From positions 43,504 through 107,503 of the forward strand of contig NW_026614814.1 of the NCBI RefSeq assembly GCF_030052815.1: a stretch of 64,000 nucleotides of DNA, written 5' to 3'. Below are positions 1 to 10,709 of the stretch, piece after piece (positions within the stretch are counted from its first letter, which is position 1; every line of letters starts with the position of its first letter). The translations under genes were made by a program, and so were the position numbers. This DNA is from Hevea brasiliensis (taxonomy: Eukaryota; Streptophyta; Magnoliopsida; Malpighiales; Euphorbiaceae). Below the pieces are notes generated by a model that made no database searches, had not been told where the DNA came from, and worked only from the letters and a program-made list of their open reading frames with translations.

Positions 1-525
1 CAACTCAGATGTGATGGTGGGGGAATTAATCTTATGGATTAAGGGTCATGATTGAAAGTGATTTGATTGCCCAAACCTTCTGATCTCTATTGGCTATTGC
101 TTGGTCTACCTGATCTCTTACTGTGATTGGCAGATCTAGGACCTCTTATCTTAATCTCTTAACCTAAATCCTTCCGCGTCCAAACTCTTCTTACTTCCTG
201 AACTCCCTCTTATCTCTTCTCCATATCTGGTCTACATCTGTGAACCTCGAATAAAGGTGAAGGTCTTAAATTCTTCAATTACCGATGAGCCACTTCGAGT
301 TCTGCAAGCATTAAATGTCAAGGCCTATATATATGTGGGAGGGAATCTCATTATTCTCACATTCCTTTCTCTGGTGAATTTTCAATGTATTTTCTTCTGA
401 TTCTTATTTTTCTAGCACAAATTCACATCATGACAACTGCCTAGATCTTTTTCTGGTAGCCTTCTTTGCCTATCACCTGAAAATGGACAATTCCGACGAT
501 CAGAGAATTATGAGAATGTTATCTG
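1..525 (-). repeat. Ogre A 3' LTR, distal segment
   Basis: This is part of the LTR of the outermost, minus-strand Ogre-type element. It continues at 26950 once the inserted Copia element is removed. The link to Ogre C is by antisense structure: a TATATATAT run at 326-334 and codons at 481-525 match the antisense unit at 49591-50037 of Ogre C. The first 300 bases hold no ORF and are rich in GATCT/TCTGATCTC words typical of this LTR. The left end of the LTR lies outside the window. Confidence 0.7.
326..334 (+). promoter_or_regulatory. Putative TATA box of antisense ORF2 (Ogre A)
   Basis: TATATATAT lies upstream of the degenerate antisense ORF2. It occupies the same relative place as TATATATA at 50030-50037 in Ogre C. 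Position conservation is seen; promoter activity is inferred. Confidence 0.4.
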
Positions 526-2612
526 TGTTAGTAGTATGCTCTAGAGCATATCATTTAGTATGTATCTTGTACATATTTTATTAATAAAAAGCAAATTTCA
601 CTTTTCCATTTACATAATGTATTTATGTGTAATAGAAAAGGTCCATTGATATTTTGTTAGAAATTCTATTCTTAAGTTGTTAAGAATATGAGTGACAGTA
701 TTTATAGCACAAAGTATCATAAATTGGTTCACAATCGAGGATACTTCACAATAAGGACATGACTTGTCCAGAAAGATTGTAATCATGTTTGTTCTCAAGT
801 TATTTATATGAGATGTAAACAAGATGGAATGGTGAGTCTCATGCCATTTAACAAACATGATAGGCACTTATACATGATAAGTAGGCCGAACCAGTGACAC
901 TTTTGACAAGCACATGGAGTGTATTGTCATAAATCATATCAGTGCATATAATCTTTAAACCTAAGATAGCATAGTTATCTTCTATATAGGTGGTTTGAGT
1001 TTGATACTACTTTCATACTTGTACTGTGTATGGGTATATGGGTATGTGTTGGCTCCTACCAGTTATATATGGTGGTAGGTTTTGATCAAGATGGAATTTG
1101 TTACCCTAAGTAAATAGGGATAAAATCCTATGTTCATTTAATTATTCTTGATGTTTCAAGTTCCTAGCCAGGATAGACAGATTTAATCAGAAAAGAGTTT
1201 CTGATGAGAAAATCTTTTTAATCAAGAATTGGAATTAAAAGAGAACATAATATTCATAGCAAATGGAGTTTGACATAAACCATGACTCCATCTCGAATTG
1301 GGATTTTATAACAGAGAGATTCTAGTGTATGGTAACATATGATTAAAGGTTCATTTAAGGTATTCCTTATTATTAATTGGGTGGCCATGGCATGCTATGC
1401 TAGGTATTAACCATGGTCTATAAGGTGCCTAAAATGATTTAGAGAAATCATTTATGGTAAGAAAGAGTTCTGATGATATTAAGAATTAATATCATATCTC
1501 ATTGCCAAATAGTGACGAGCCTAGTGAGTCACACACATACACAAGTAATCACTAAGTTAAATATAATTTAATTAATTAGTTAAAGAGTTTGATTGATTAA
1601 TTAAATAGGTTTGGTTTGCAATAAGACTACAAAGTCCCTAGCATGACTTGAAACTAAATCTAAGTTATTGGATGTATAGTGTAAGTTAAATTTATATTTA
1701 AAGTGTTTAAATATGAATTTAATTATGAGAAATTAATTAACAAAGATTAATTAATTAATTTATATTTGATATAAATTGATTAGAAGAGGAGAAATAATTA
1801 TTTTGGGTTGAGAACTCAAAATTACAACACAAGGGTAATTTGGTCATTTCACATGGTGACATGAGGCACCATGAGATGGTGACTCATTGCACCATATAAG
1901 CTTGCCATTTGTCTTCCAATCATGTAAGATGAACAAAGTCAAGATTAAATCTAACTTTGACACTTGGCTTAATGTGATTAGGTTAATTAAAATTCTGGCC
2001 AATCAGAAGATGACATGTGGCAAGGGTTTTAAGTGATGACCTAATTATATAATGTGATGTTATGAAAGAGTAAAAGAATAATATACTATTCTCTCATATG
2101 TGCCGCCACCTTTGAGCCTCTCTTCCTCTCTTTTTCTTCATCTCTCATCAATTCAAAGAGAATTGCTAATATTCTATTGAATTAAAATTGCTAGAAATTG
2201 TTTCTAGTGTCCTGTATACATCTACAACCTCTCTAAAGGAAAATCCCTATTTTCTAATTGGTTGGCAAAGCTTTAGAAGCTGTTCAAGGGGCTGCCATTG
2301 GTGATCTTGGTGTGGACAATCTAGAGGGACAACATCTGGGGTCCTAGGTGCTTCACAAAGGTACCAGACAAAACTACAGTGCATCAAAAAGTTAGTGCAC
2401 ATGTTTTTGATTTAATCTAGGGTTCTAATGAATTAATTTGTTAATTCTAAAATCTTAAATGGCAAACATAGATCCAAATACATATTAAAAGAGTTTTAAT
2501 ATGCAATTGGATATTGATATCAATAGGTAAAAATTAAATCTTGCATGATGCATGGGACCCTAGAAGAAAATTTTTGAATTCAATGTTCTAATCTAATAAT
2601 TTTCACGCTTCC
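526..2612 (+). repeat. Copia 5' LTR, main part
   Basis: Starts TGTTAGTAGTATGC and is alignable along its length to 24818-26949 and to the solo copy at 15387-17488. It is cut at 2612; its last bases (GCTCCTTCA) lie at 19288-19296. The target duplication made by the inserted solo gypsy LTR is CTTCC (2608-2612) against CTTCT (19283-19287). No gene lies here; the short frame at 610-867 recurs in all three LTR copies only because the LTR does. Confidence 0.92.
2046..2052 (+). promoter_or_regulatory. Putative TATA box of the Copia LTR
   Basis: TATATAA sits about 560 bases before the LTR end and is conserved at 26374-26380 in the 3' LTR. A transcript start some 30 bases downstream is inferred. Confidence 0.4.
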
Positions 2613-2783
2613 TATAACACCCTCACTCTAGCTAGTCCGTACAATCTACTATTCCGATGACCAATGTCGGTTCGGGCAGCTAGAATATTTGAAATTATAA
2701 TTAGACTAGAGTGAGGAGTTATAAGTAAACCAAATAATGATCAAAAAAATTAAGGAAAAATTTTAGGAATGAAATACACTAAG

Positions 2784-5700
2784 TGTAACACCCCTTACCC
2801 GTCTACAGTGTAGCCGAGCAAGGCGTGCTACATAGCGTGCCGGAGCACCTAGTCTGTGATTATCTCATTTTTTGAACTCAATTTGATTTTAGAAGTCTTT
2901 ATGTGATATTCATAACATACTGGTTCTATTTTTATATTTTAATAAAATCAGTGTTTCAAAGTAGTAATAAAAATTCGGTAAGGTGCCGTCTGTATTTCAG
3001 ACAAACTGTCCTTCTAAAACTGTTAAAAACAATTCAATATGATAATCTCAATCTTCCAACTAATTTTTCAGTCTCACAATTTCATAATTTCAAAATATAG
3101 TCTATCATATTTTACATTCATCAAAACACTATCCATAGGAGTTTAATATATACAAATTATTACAAACTTTAAAGTTTTATGATATCTATACATAATACAT
3201 AACAAAATATCAAAATACAACTGATAGTCATTACACAAGATCCTAAGTCCTACCATGTATGCAGTGTAGTGCAGATGACTTTGGACTCCTGTGCAGATCT
3301 GATGTCTGCTGTATGTCAGAAGACTGGATTTAGCTATTTGAATTTAATAGTGCTAAAATTAATTGCCCGCGTAGCCTATACACTGACCAGACTGGATAAA
3401 CGGATATACTGGCACTGGGTACCTAGTACCTCGGGCTGTCACACCATCGATCACAAAGTGTCTCCCGGTGTGCAAATAGTGTGGCTAAAAAGCCATATAG
3501 TCAATCTGGCGATAAGCCAAGTATAATAACACAATACGTATAGCCGTAGGCTATTAAAGTCATAGTGCAGCATAATATGCCGTAAAAAAACAGTATGGCA
3601 TAAAGCCATTTACAGAACAGTTGTCAGAATCCTATTGGCATGCTTCAATTTCTAGAGTTTACTAGCTATTATGTAATTTCATAAGTCAAGCATATGTTGA
3701 CCTTTTTAGGTAATATAGATAAGTTGTTTCTAGCATCAGCATATCACAATTTACAATTCAATATGCTATTAATATAATGCAATTTACCCTTTTCACAAGT
3801 TGGTATTCATTGCCAAATTACCTCAAGTATCATTTTATGTAATTGCCAAATTTTTAGTTTTAGTGTGCTAGATTGGTCTAGCTTATTATCCTATTTCTCT
3901 TGGTTTTTAGCTTCTGGTCAAAGAAGAAAAATTGTACTTCTATGTCTTATTGAACTCTTGGCAAAATTTCAGGTCATTCTGAGTTGTATAGACCAAGATA
4001 TGGTCAATTTACTAAAACTGGACAGATTGCACCTTTAGTGTAAAATTTGGTCAATTTTAGGTCACTTTTAGTTCTGGCAGTTTTGGTATCCGAATTTGTA
4101 TAAGCTATTTAATTTGGTTCTGGCCATTTCTGGGCTTTTGTGTCTTCATAAGAATTGTAGCTCTATGTCTAAGCTATCCATGGTAAAAATTTCAGGTCAA
4201 TTGGACTTGTTTTGAGTGAGTTATGGTCATCCTAATGATTACTGTTCATATGGTAAAAAATCTGAGTTTGCAAGGTTGCCATTCCGGATTTGGTGATTTT
4301 TAAGGTCAGTTACTAGGCAGAATTTTGGCAAAATTTCTACATGAAAGTTGGCCTATTTGGTGTCTAGTTTCACCCCCCATTGGCTTCATATCAATTGGGT
4401 TCACAGTTTTTCACTTATGACCTAATTTAAGTGCTGCCAATATACACAACCTGCATTTGAACATTACACTTTCAATTTTGACAATCCTCTTCCTCCCAAT
4501 ACTTCAATATTCAATCATGGCACTTCTATATATATTCAACACAATTCCAGCAAAGCATTTTGGGCATAACACTCAAGTGCTCAATGCACACAATACACCA
4601 TTCAAGTTCAACATTTAGTTCAACCCAAATTCAATGTACATCAACACTTATATTACACATACACTTCCATGGCAATTACACAAACTGCCCACCATTCAAC
4701 ACTATCATATTTCATTAATAAATTTCATAAACTCACATACAAATTCATGATATTTAAGGCTGCCCAACATGGCAGTTTACTAAAGCATCAAAGTCCCACT
4801 TTTAAACCCTTAATTCAAGCACTAACATACACATACTTGGATATTAACTTACTACAACTTCCATTTGAGTTAATCAACCTTAAATCCCATCCATTAGAGG
4901 TAAGAAAAAATCAACCACAACAAACTTTCATGGCTGCCGAAAATAGACAAGTTCATATCTCAATATTTTCTTCCTTTCTCTTCACCAAATTACTCGCCTC
5001 AACCTAAACACAAGGTTTACTAAAGCAAGGGAGAGGATTTGGACACTTACCACTTGAGAGCTTCCTTAAAACTCTACCAAAACTCTTCTTTCTTGTTCCC
5101 AATATCTTCCCCAAGGTGAGTAGGCAAGCTTTAATGAAGAAACCAAGTGGGAACGAGGCTAGGAATGGGAGTGCATGAAGCTTGTACAAATTCTGCTATG
5201 GGAGCTTTCATGGAGGACAATTTGATTGGTTTGTGGAAGGTTGAAGTTGAAGTGATTTTTGCTGTCCCAAAGCTTATTTTGGTGTCCCAAGATTCAAGTT
5301 AGTGGAGCACTAAGTTCCATTTTAATGTTTAATTAGTTAAAGTTTCATAAATTGGATTTTATGCCCCATTTCTTTCACTATTCTTATAATGTAATACAAT
5401 TTAATTTTTCATGCCATTTTCAAAGTGTAATATCATTTATTTTTAATGGAAATTGAGGTCAGAAGGCAACTCTAGGTGTCAAATGACCAAAATGCCCTTC
5501 TTCGGGTTATATTCCCAATTTTTCAGTAACATTGATTTTTGTCTGTTTCTCGATTTTTCATTTTTCTTTATACTAATTTATTAATTTTTCTTTGATATTT
5601 CTAGTGTCAATTACATTTCAATAAACCTTTATTTATGTCTTGAAATTTAACTTTGAGGGTTCCCCGCAGTTCTGGGGTCGGCAACGGCCTTCCCGGTGCG

Positions 5701-5917
5701 TTCACCCATCACTGCGGTGCCGGCTCGTTTAACTTAGTTTCATTTTCTCTCTTTAATTTTTCTTTGATTTTTCTTGTATTTTATTTTTATTTACTTCATC
5801 ATTATATGTCTGTTCACTATCATCGAAGTGTAGTTTCAGACATCCTAACTTGCCTGGACTGATATTAGGCCATTGGAGCAACAGAACGTACAGAACACGT
5901 ACAGGGAGGATGTTACA
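2784..5917 (-). repeat. Gypsy A 3' LTR
   Basis: 3134 bp. Compared with the 5' LTR it lacks about 220 bp (the counterpart of about 11227-11450), about 60 bp (counterpart of about 11785-11845) and the TRIM insertion. The small frames at 3269-3526 and 5004-5189 recur in the other LTR and show no protein family. Confidence 0.93.
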
Positions 5918-5930
5918 ACTCTTCCCCTCT
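5918..5930 (-). other. Polypurine tract of Gypsy A
   Basis: On the minus strand this reads as an AGAGGGGAAGAGT-type tract directly against the 3' LTR. It is the expected primer of plus-strand DNA synthesis. The same tract recurs at 43517-43529 in Gypsy B. Confidence 0.85.
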
Positions 5931-5971
5931 AAATAAAAATTTCGTCCTCGAAATTTACCTGATGTGAAGAG

Positions 5972-6382
5972 CTAAGGGAACTGTTGCCTCATTGTCTCCT
6001 CGCTCTCCCATGTTGCCTCTTCCGTGTTGTGGTGTCTCCATAGGATTTTCACTAGTGGAATTGTCTTGTTTCTGAGCTCTTTTACCTCTCGTGCCAAGAT
6101 TTTAATTGGTTCTTCTTCATATGTCAGGTCAAGTTGTACCACAATTTCTTCTGCTGAGATGAAATATAAAGGATCTGATCTGAGCATCGAGACATGGAAC
6201 ACATTATGCATCTTGTCCAACTCAGGTGGTAAGGCTAATCTGTAGGCTATTGGTCCCACACGTTCAATAACTTCATATGGGCTAATGAACCTAGAGCTTA
6301 ATTTTCCCTTTTTCCTGAATCTCAACACTTTCTTCCATGGTGATACTTTGAGAAAATACCTTCTCACCAACTTCATACTCAA
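5972..6382 (-). pseudogene. Gypsy A integrase C-terminal region and chromodomain
   Basis: A 136-residue frame. Residues 1-60 hold the integrase tail with the GPYEVIERVGP-like (here SPYEVIERVGP) motif and the HNVFHVSMLR motif. Residues 93-136 form a chromodomain with IKILAREVKE, the aromatic W in VKILWRHH and the final EATWESEE. Chromodomains of this family bind modified histone H3 and steer integration (family knowledge). The best parallel is 43403-44065 in Gypsy B, which retains one more arginine-tyrosine pair after SMLR. The frame differs from the integrase core frame, so a shift separates them. Confidence 0.9.
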
Positions 6383-6762
6383 TGTCCTTTCTTTTCAAGT
6401 CAACATAAGATTTTTGTCGGTCTGAGGCAACTTTCAAATTGGCCTTTATCAGTTTCACTTTTCCTCTGTCTATTTTATCAGGTCTAGCCCCACTTGCTTA
6501 TCTTCACCAAATTCAGTCCAACATACAGGTGTTCTGCATTTTCTCCCATACAATGCTTCATAGGGTACCAATTGTATGCTAGCTTGATAGCTATTGTTGT
6601 ATGCAAATTCTATCAGTGGAAGGTATCTGTCCTAGCTTCCTTCAAACTCAATAACACAACTCCTCATCATATCCTCGAGGACCTATCACATATGTTCGGT
6701 TATTATTATCATTATCAGTTCAATTTATTGTTTGCAATAACTCAATGAGTTTCAGAATTTAC
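6383..6762 (-). pseudogene. Gypsy A integrase mid region, decayed
   Basis: Between the integrase core and the chromodomain, short stretches in different minus-strand frames still resemble the usual segment (AYNNSYQASI, YEALYGRKCRTP, and a tryptophan-rich WTEFGE motif). Stops and shifts break it and no continuous frame remains. Confidence 0.7.
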
Positions 6763-7200
6763 CTAGATTATTCTTTCTGACTGTCCATCCGTCTGAGGAT
6801 GAAAAGCCATACTAAAATGGAGTTGTGTGCCTAAGGATTCTTGTAATTTCTTCCAAAATCTAGATATAAACCTCGGGTCTCTATCAGATATAATGGAAAG
6901 TGGAATTCCATGTAGTCTAACTATCTCACTAATGTACAATTCTGCTAGCTTTTCCAGTGAGTAGTCAGTTCTGACTGGCAGAAAATGTGCTGATTTGGTC
7001 AACCTATTCACAATCACCCATACTGCATCATGCTTCTTCTGAGTGAGAGGTAGAACACTGACAAAGTCCATAGTGATTCGGTCCCATTTCCATTCAGGTA
7101 TGTTTAGGGGCTGTAACAAACCTGATGGAACTTGATGTTCTACTTTGACTTGCTGACATGTCAAGTATCTAGTTACATAGTCAGCTATGTCCTTCTTCAT
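6763..7200 (-). pseudogene. Gypsy A integrase catalytic core
   Basis: A 145-residue frame opening with MKKDIADYV and TCQQVK, which is the end of the zinc-binding HHCC region. It is followed by the DDE catalytic core: first Asp in ITMDFV, second in IISDRDPRF, Glu in GQSERII. The enzyme would insert element cDNA into the chromosome. All three catalytic residues are kept here, but the frame stops right after the Glu and continues only in fragments. It shares a frame with RT and gag. Confidence 0.92.
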
Positions 7201-7567
7201 ACCTGGCCACTAGTATCGAAGTTTCAGGTCATGGTACATTTTTGTGCTTCCTGGGTGCATAGTATACACACTGTTATGTGCTTCTTTCAGAATACTGGTT
7301 TTCAACTCTTTATCATTTGGTACACATACTCTTTCTTTATAGTACAGGCACCCATTTTCTTCACTTCATATTCAATTTCCTTTCCTTTAGTGATTTTGCC
7401 CATAACAGCCATTAATTTCTCATCTGTCTTCTGCCCATCCTGTATCTGTTGTAATAGATTCAGCTTCACTTGCAACTCAGCCAAAATAACTCCATCATAT
7501 GTTAAGGACAGTTGGGCATTCAGAGATCTTAATGCTACAATAGATTTTTTGCTTAAGGCATCAACAA
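7201..7567 (-). pseudogene. Gypsy A RNase H-integrase connection
   Basis: A 60-residue frame at 7302-7484 (MAELQVKLNL..., then DEKLMAVMGKI) matches the connector usual between RNase H and the integrase zinc finger in chromoviruses. The zinc-finger histidines would lie at 7201-7300, where the frame is broken. The equivalent region of Gypsy B is about 44796-45090. Confidence 0.7.
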
Positions 7568-8110
7568 CTACGTTTGCCTTCCCAGGTGGTAGTCAATCAC
7601 ACAATCATAATCTTTCAGGAATTCAATCCATCGCCTCTGTCTCAAATTAAGTTCCTTCTGGGTTGGCAGATAATTCAGACTCTTATGGTCTGTGTATATA
7701 TAGCATTTTTCTCCATACAAGTAATGCCTCCATATCTTCAATGCGAAGATAATTGCTGCTAACTCTAAATCATGAGTAGGGTAATTCTTTTCATGTGGCC
7801 TTAACTGCCTGGAAGCATATGCAACTACTTTCCCTTTTTGCATGAGTACACACCTTAACCCATTATGTGAGGCATCACTATAGACTATGAAGTCTTTTCC
7901 AGACATTGGCTGTGTTAACACTGGTGCCTCTGTCAACATAGTCTTCAGCCTCTCAAAACTGGCTTGACGCTTGTCATTCCAGTCAAATTTCATATTCTTG
8001 TATAATAATTTGGTCATTGGAGTAGCTATCAGGGAAAATCCCTTTACAAATCTTCTATAATATCCAGCTAACCCCAAGAAACTTCTGATCTCAGTTGTAT
8101 AGGCTTTCAT
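7568..8110 (-). pseudogene. Gypsy A RNase H with RT connection
   Basis: A 180-residue frame. It begins with the connection motif [14 protein letters not shown], then the RNase H domain: Asp in VYSDASHNG, Glu in THDLELAAI, Asp in [10 protein letters not shown]. This domain degrades RNA in the RNA-DNA hybrid. It overlaps the end of the RT frame by four bases in another frame. The expected tryptophan codon TGG just after IEAVIE reads TGA and one base is missing, so this is a mutation and not a programmed site. Confidence 0.92.
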
Positions 8111-8517
8111 TCTATCACTGCTTCAATCTTCTTGGGATCCACTCTAATCCCTTCAGCTGATACTACATGTCTAAGGAATGCAATCTCATTCAACCAGAAC
8201 TCACACTTGGACAATTTAGTATATAGTTTCTTCTCTTTTAGAGTCTGCAGAACAATTCTCAAATGCTCATCATGTTCTGCTTTATCCTTGGAATACACCA
8301 GGATGTCATCAATGAAGACCACTACAAACCGATCTAAGTATGGATGGAAGATATGGTTCATAAGATCCATGAATACTGCTGGAGCATTTGTTAACCCAAA
8401 TGGCATTATTAGCAATTCATAATGCCCATACCGAGTTCTAAATGCAGTCTTAGGCACATCTGCATCTTTAACCCTTAGCTGATGATACCCTGATATGAGA
8501 TCAATCTTAGAAAACAC
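8107..8517 (-). pseudogene. Gypsy A reverse transcriptase palm
   Basis: A 136-residue frame with [32 protein letters not shown] and the catalytic [11 protein letters not shown] box (Asp pair of the polymerase). It is in the same frame as the protease-RT segment upstream and is separated from it only by a TAG at 8530-8532, where related elements have glutamine. A single C-to-T change would explain the break. Confidence 0.94.
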
Positions 8518-8532
8518 ACCAGCTCTCTTTAA

Positions 8533-9318
8533 CTAATCAAACAGATTGTCAATTTTAGGCAACGGATACTTATTCTTCACTGTTACTTTGTTTAACTGTC
8601 GATAGTCAACACATAACCTCAGTGTCCCATCTTTCTTCTTTACAAACAGTACCGGAGCTCTCCACGGTGACACACTGAGGAGTATGAACCCCTTGTCTAG
8701 TAATTCTTGCAGTTGGATTTTTAACTCTTTCAATTCAGCAGGTGCCATTCTATACGGAGCAATTGAAATCAGAGTTGTACCCGGCATAATCTCAATAGCA
8801 AATTCAACTTCTCTTTCTGGTGGCAAACTAGGCAATTCCTCAGGAAATACTTCAGAGAAATCCCTTACTGTGGGTATGTTAGACAAGTTAAGTTTACCCT
8901 GCCTACTGTCAACCACGTGTGCCAGATAGGCTTTACACCCTTTTGCAATTGCAGCTGAGATGACATTGGACAAGAAATCTGTCCTTTCACCCACAACTGT
9001 TATTTCTTTATTCTCAGCAATTTTCAGAGAGATTCTCTTTAATTTACAATCTACTATTGCCTGATAATGGGATAACCAATCCATTCCTAAAATCACATTA
9101 AACTCATGGAAAGGCAGTTCGATTAAGTCTGATGAGAACTCTTTCCCTTGAATCTTCAATGGACAGCCCTTATACACCTTGTTTACTACCACTCTGTGGC
9201 CTAGCGGATTTGTGACTAGGATGTCTTGGTCACTTTCCTCTACTGGTATTCCCTTTTCTACGGGCGGCTTGATACAAATATATAAATGAGTAGATCCAGG
9301 ATCCACTAATGCATGCAC
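8533..9318 (-). pseudogene. Gypsy A protease and RT fingers
   Basis: A 261-residue frame. The aspartic protease comes first, with its active site at LVDPGSTH (residues 4-11) and the second motif VILGMDWLS near residue 75. After a linker, the RT begins with [15 protein letters not shown] and reaches [17 protein letters not shown] and [10 protein letters not shown]. The protease would cut the polyprotein. The frame ends at a single in-frame stop before the RT palm. Confidence 0.93.
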
Positions 9319-9539
9319 AAAAGTATTATAGAGGAGGAATGTACCCTTGATGACATCTGGAGCATTCTGTTCCTCCTGTGCCCTTATAGCATAGGCTATG
9401 GCTGGTTTTCTGCCTTCTGCTCTCTCCAGACTGATCAGTTTTACGTGAAGTACCGCCTCGGCCTTACCTGCATTTCTACCCCTTGGAGCCTGGAGGCGAG
9501 CCTAACGATTGATCTTTGGAGTAGATGTAGCAGTTTTGC

Positions 9540-9837
9540 GCGGACAATCTCGGATTAGGTGGTCTGTAGACCCACACCGTAAACAAGCACCTATCATCCT
9601 CCAACATTCACCCTTATGTCATTTTTGGCAATGTGGGTAAGCAACAGATACTGTTGGGGCTAGTCCCCTGAACCTTGTCCCTGGAGAGCTAGCCACTGGA
9701 GGTGTGGACTGGCCTCTCCTCGGTGCAAACTGAGATTTGGGCCTCTGTGACTGACCCTAACTTGGTGCTCTACTGAAACTCTGAGTAGGCGAACCTCTGA
9801 ATTTCTTACTAGGGGAAAAAGATGTACTGGTCTGACC
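9540..9837 (-). pseudogene. Gypsy A gag C-terminus, zinc knuckle
   Basis: A CCHC zinc knuckle (CLRCGSTDHLIRDC) is readable on the minus strand at about 9545-9587. Upstream of it, a first cysteine motif is broken by a TGA in place of a cysteine codon. Arginine- and serine-rich text fills 9660-9837 in shifted frames. Knuckles bind the genomic RNA (family knowledge). This joins gag to the protease region. Confidence 0.8.
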
Positions 9838-10464
9838 CTAACCTCTTTTCTGATGTCTGTCCCTTCTGTTTTGCTCATTTATTCTAACTTTTTCAACCTT
9901 CAGTGTAGCTTCCACTAACTTGGCAAACTCTATAATCCCCAAGGCTGTAATCATTACTTTAATGTTATCATTGAGTCCTTCCTCAAATTTCTTACATCTC
10001 TCAGCCTCATTAGAGACTATTTCCCTCCCATAGCGGCTCAGTCTAGCAAATTCTCTTTCATATTCAGCCACTGTTAGTTGTCTCTGGCGTAGGGTAATAA
10101 ATTCCCTTCTCTTCTCTTCCAGGTATACACTGCCCACATACTTCTTTCTGAACTTAGTGAGAAAGAAATCCCAAGTTATTTGTTCTGGTGGCACCTCACT
10201 AGTTACTGTATCCCACCATTGGTTTGCATCATCTTGCAGTAGTGATACAGCAGCTTCCAAATTATGCTCTGGAGTACAATGAAGTTGTTTCAAGACTCTT
10301 CCAGTTCTATCGAACCAGTTTTCAGCTGTGACAGAATCATCTTCCCTTTTTCCCAGAAAATCTACCGCTCCAAACTTTCTAAGTTTCTCCATATGAGATT
10401 TTTGATGTGGAGGTGGTGGTGGTGGTGGCATAACTCCTACCATCTGTCTAAAGAACTCAGCCAT
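9838..10464 (-). pseudogene. Gypsy A gag capsid region
   Basis: A 208-residue frame. A proline run near residue 12 is followed by the retrotransposon gag domain: FLGKREDDSVTAENWF, LQDDANQWWDTV, WDFFLTKFRKKYVG, EKRREFITLRQ and the basic tail near 195-208. This is the capsid-forming protein. The start shown is the first Met of the open frame; related proteins usually start further upstream, and the bases between 10464 and the primer site have no other frame. Confidence 0.92.
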
Positions 10465-10697
10465 TTATTGAAATGTGGCTGGTGCATCTGGTACTGGTGG
10501 AGCAGGTTCCCTCCTGTCTCCTGGTTCAGTCATAGATGGAGCATGACTCTCTACCTCCTCATTGACCGCTCTCTACGATGTGGAGTCCATATTCTGATCA
10601 AAATATCAAATCAAAAGATCTGCATTAGAGTCATCTTAACGCATACAATGCAATGCATGATATGCAATCTATCTAGATCCAGAAATGCCTAAACCGT

Positions 10698-10709
10698 GCT
10701 CTGATACCA
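10698..10709 (-). other. Primer binding site of Gypsy A
   Basis: The minus strand reads TGGTATCAGAGC, the complement of the 3' end of plant initiator Met tRNA. It lies five bases inside the 5' LTR. This fixes the element's orientation. Confidence 0.93.

Noticed and set aside
3269..3526. Small ORF repeated at 11389-11667 in the other LTR
   Set aside because: Repetition follows from LTR duplication. The N-termini differ because of a deletion, and no protein family is visible.
8107..8110. ATGA overlap of RT and RNase H frames in Gypsy A as programmed frameshifting
   Set aside because: The family has one continuous frame here; the overlap comes from TGG to TGA plus a lost base.
10698..10709. 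TGGTATCAGAGC-type sites as tRNA gene fragments
   Set aside because: Only the 12-base tRNA end complement is present, next to LTRs here and at 13981, 19299 and 45775. They are primer sites; no cloverleaf sequence follows.
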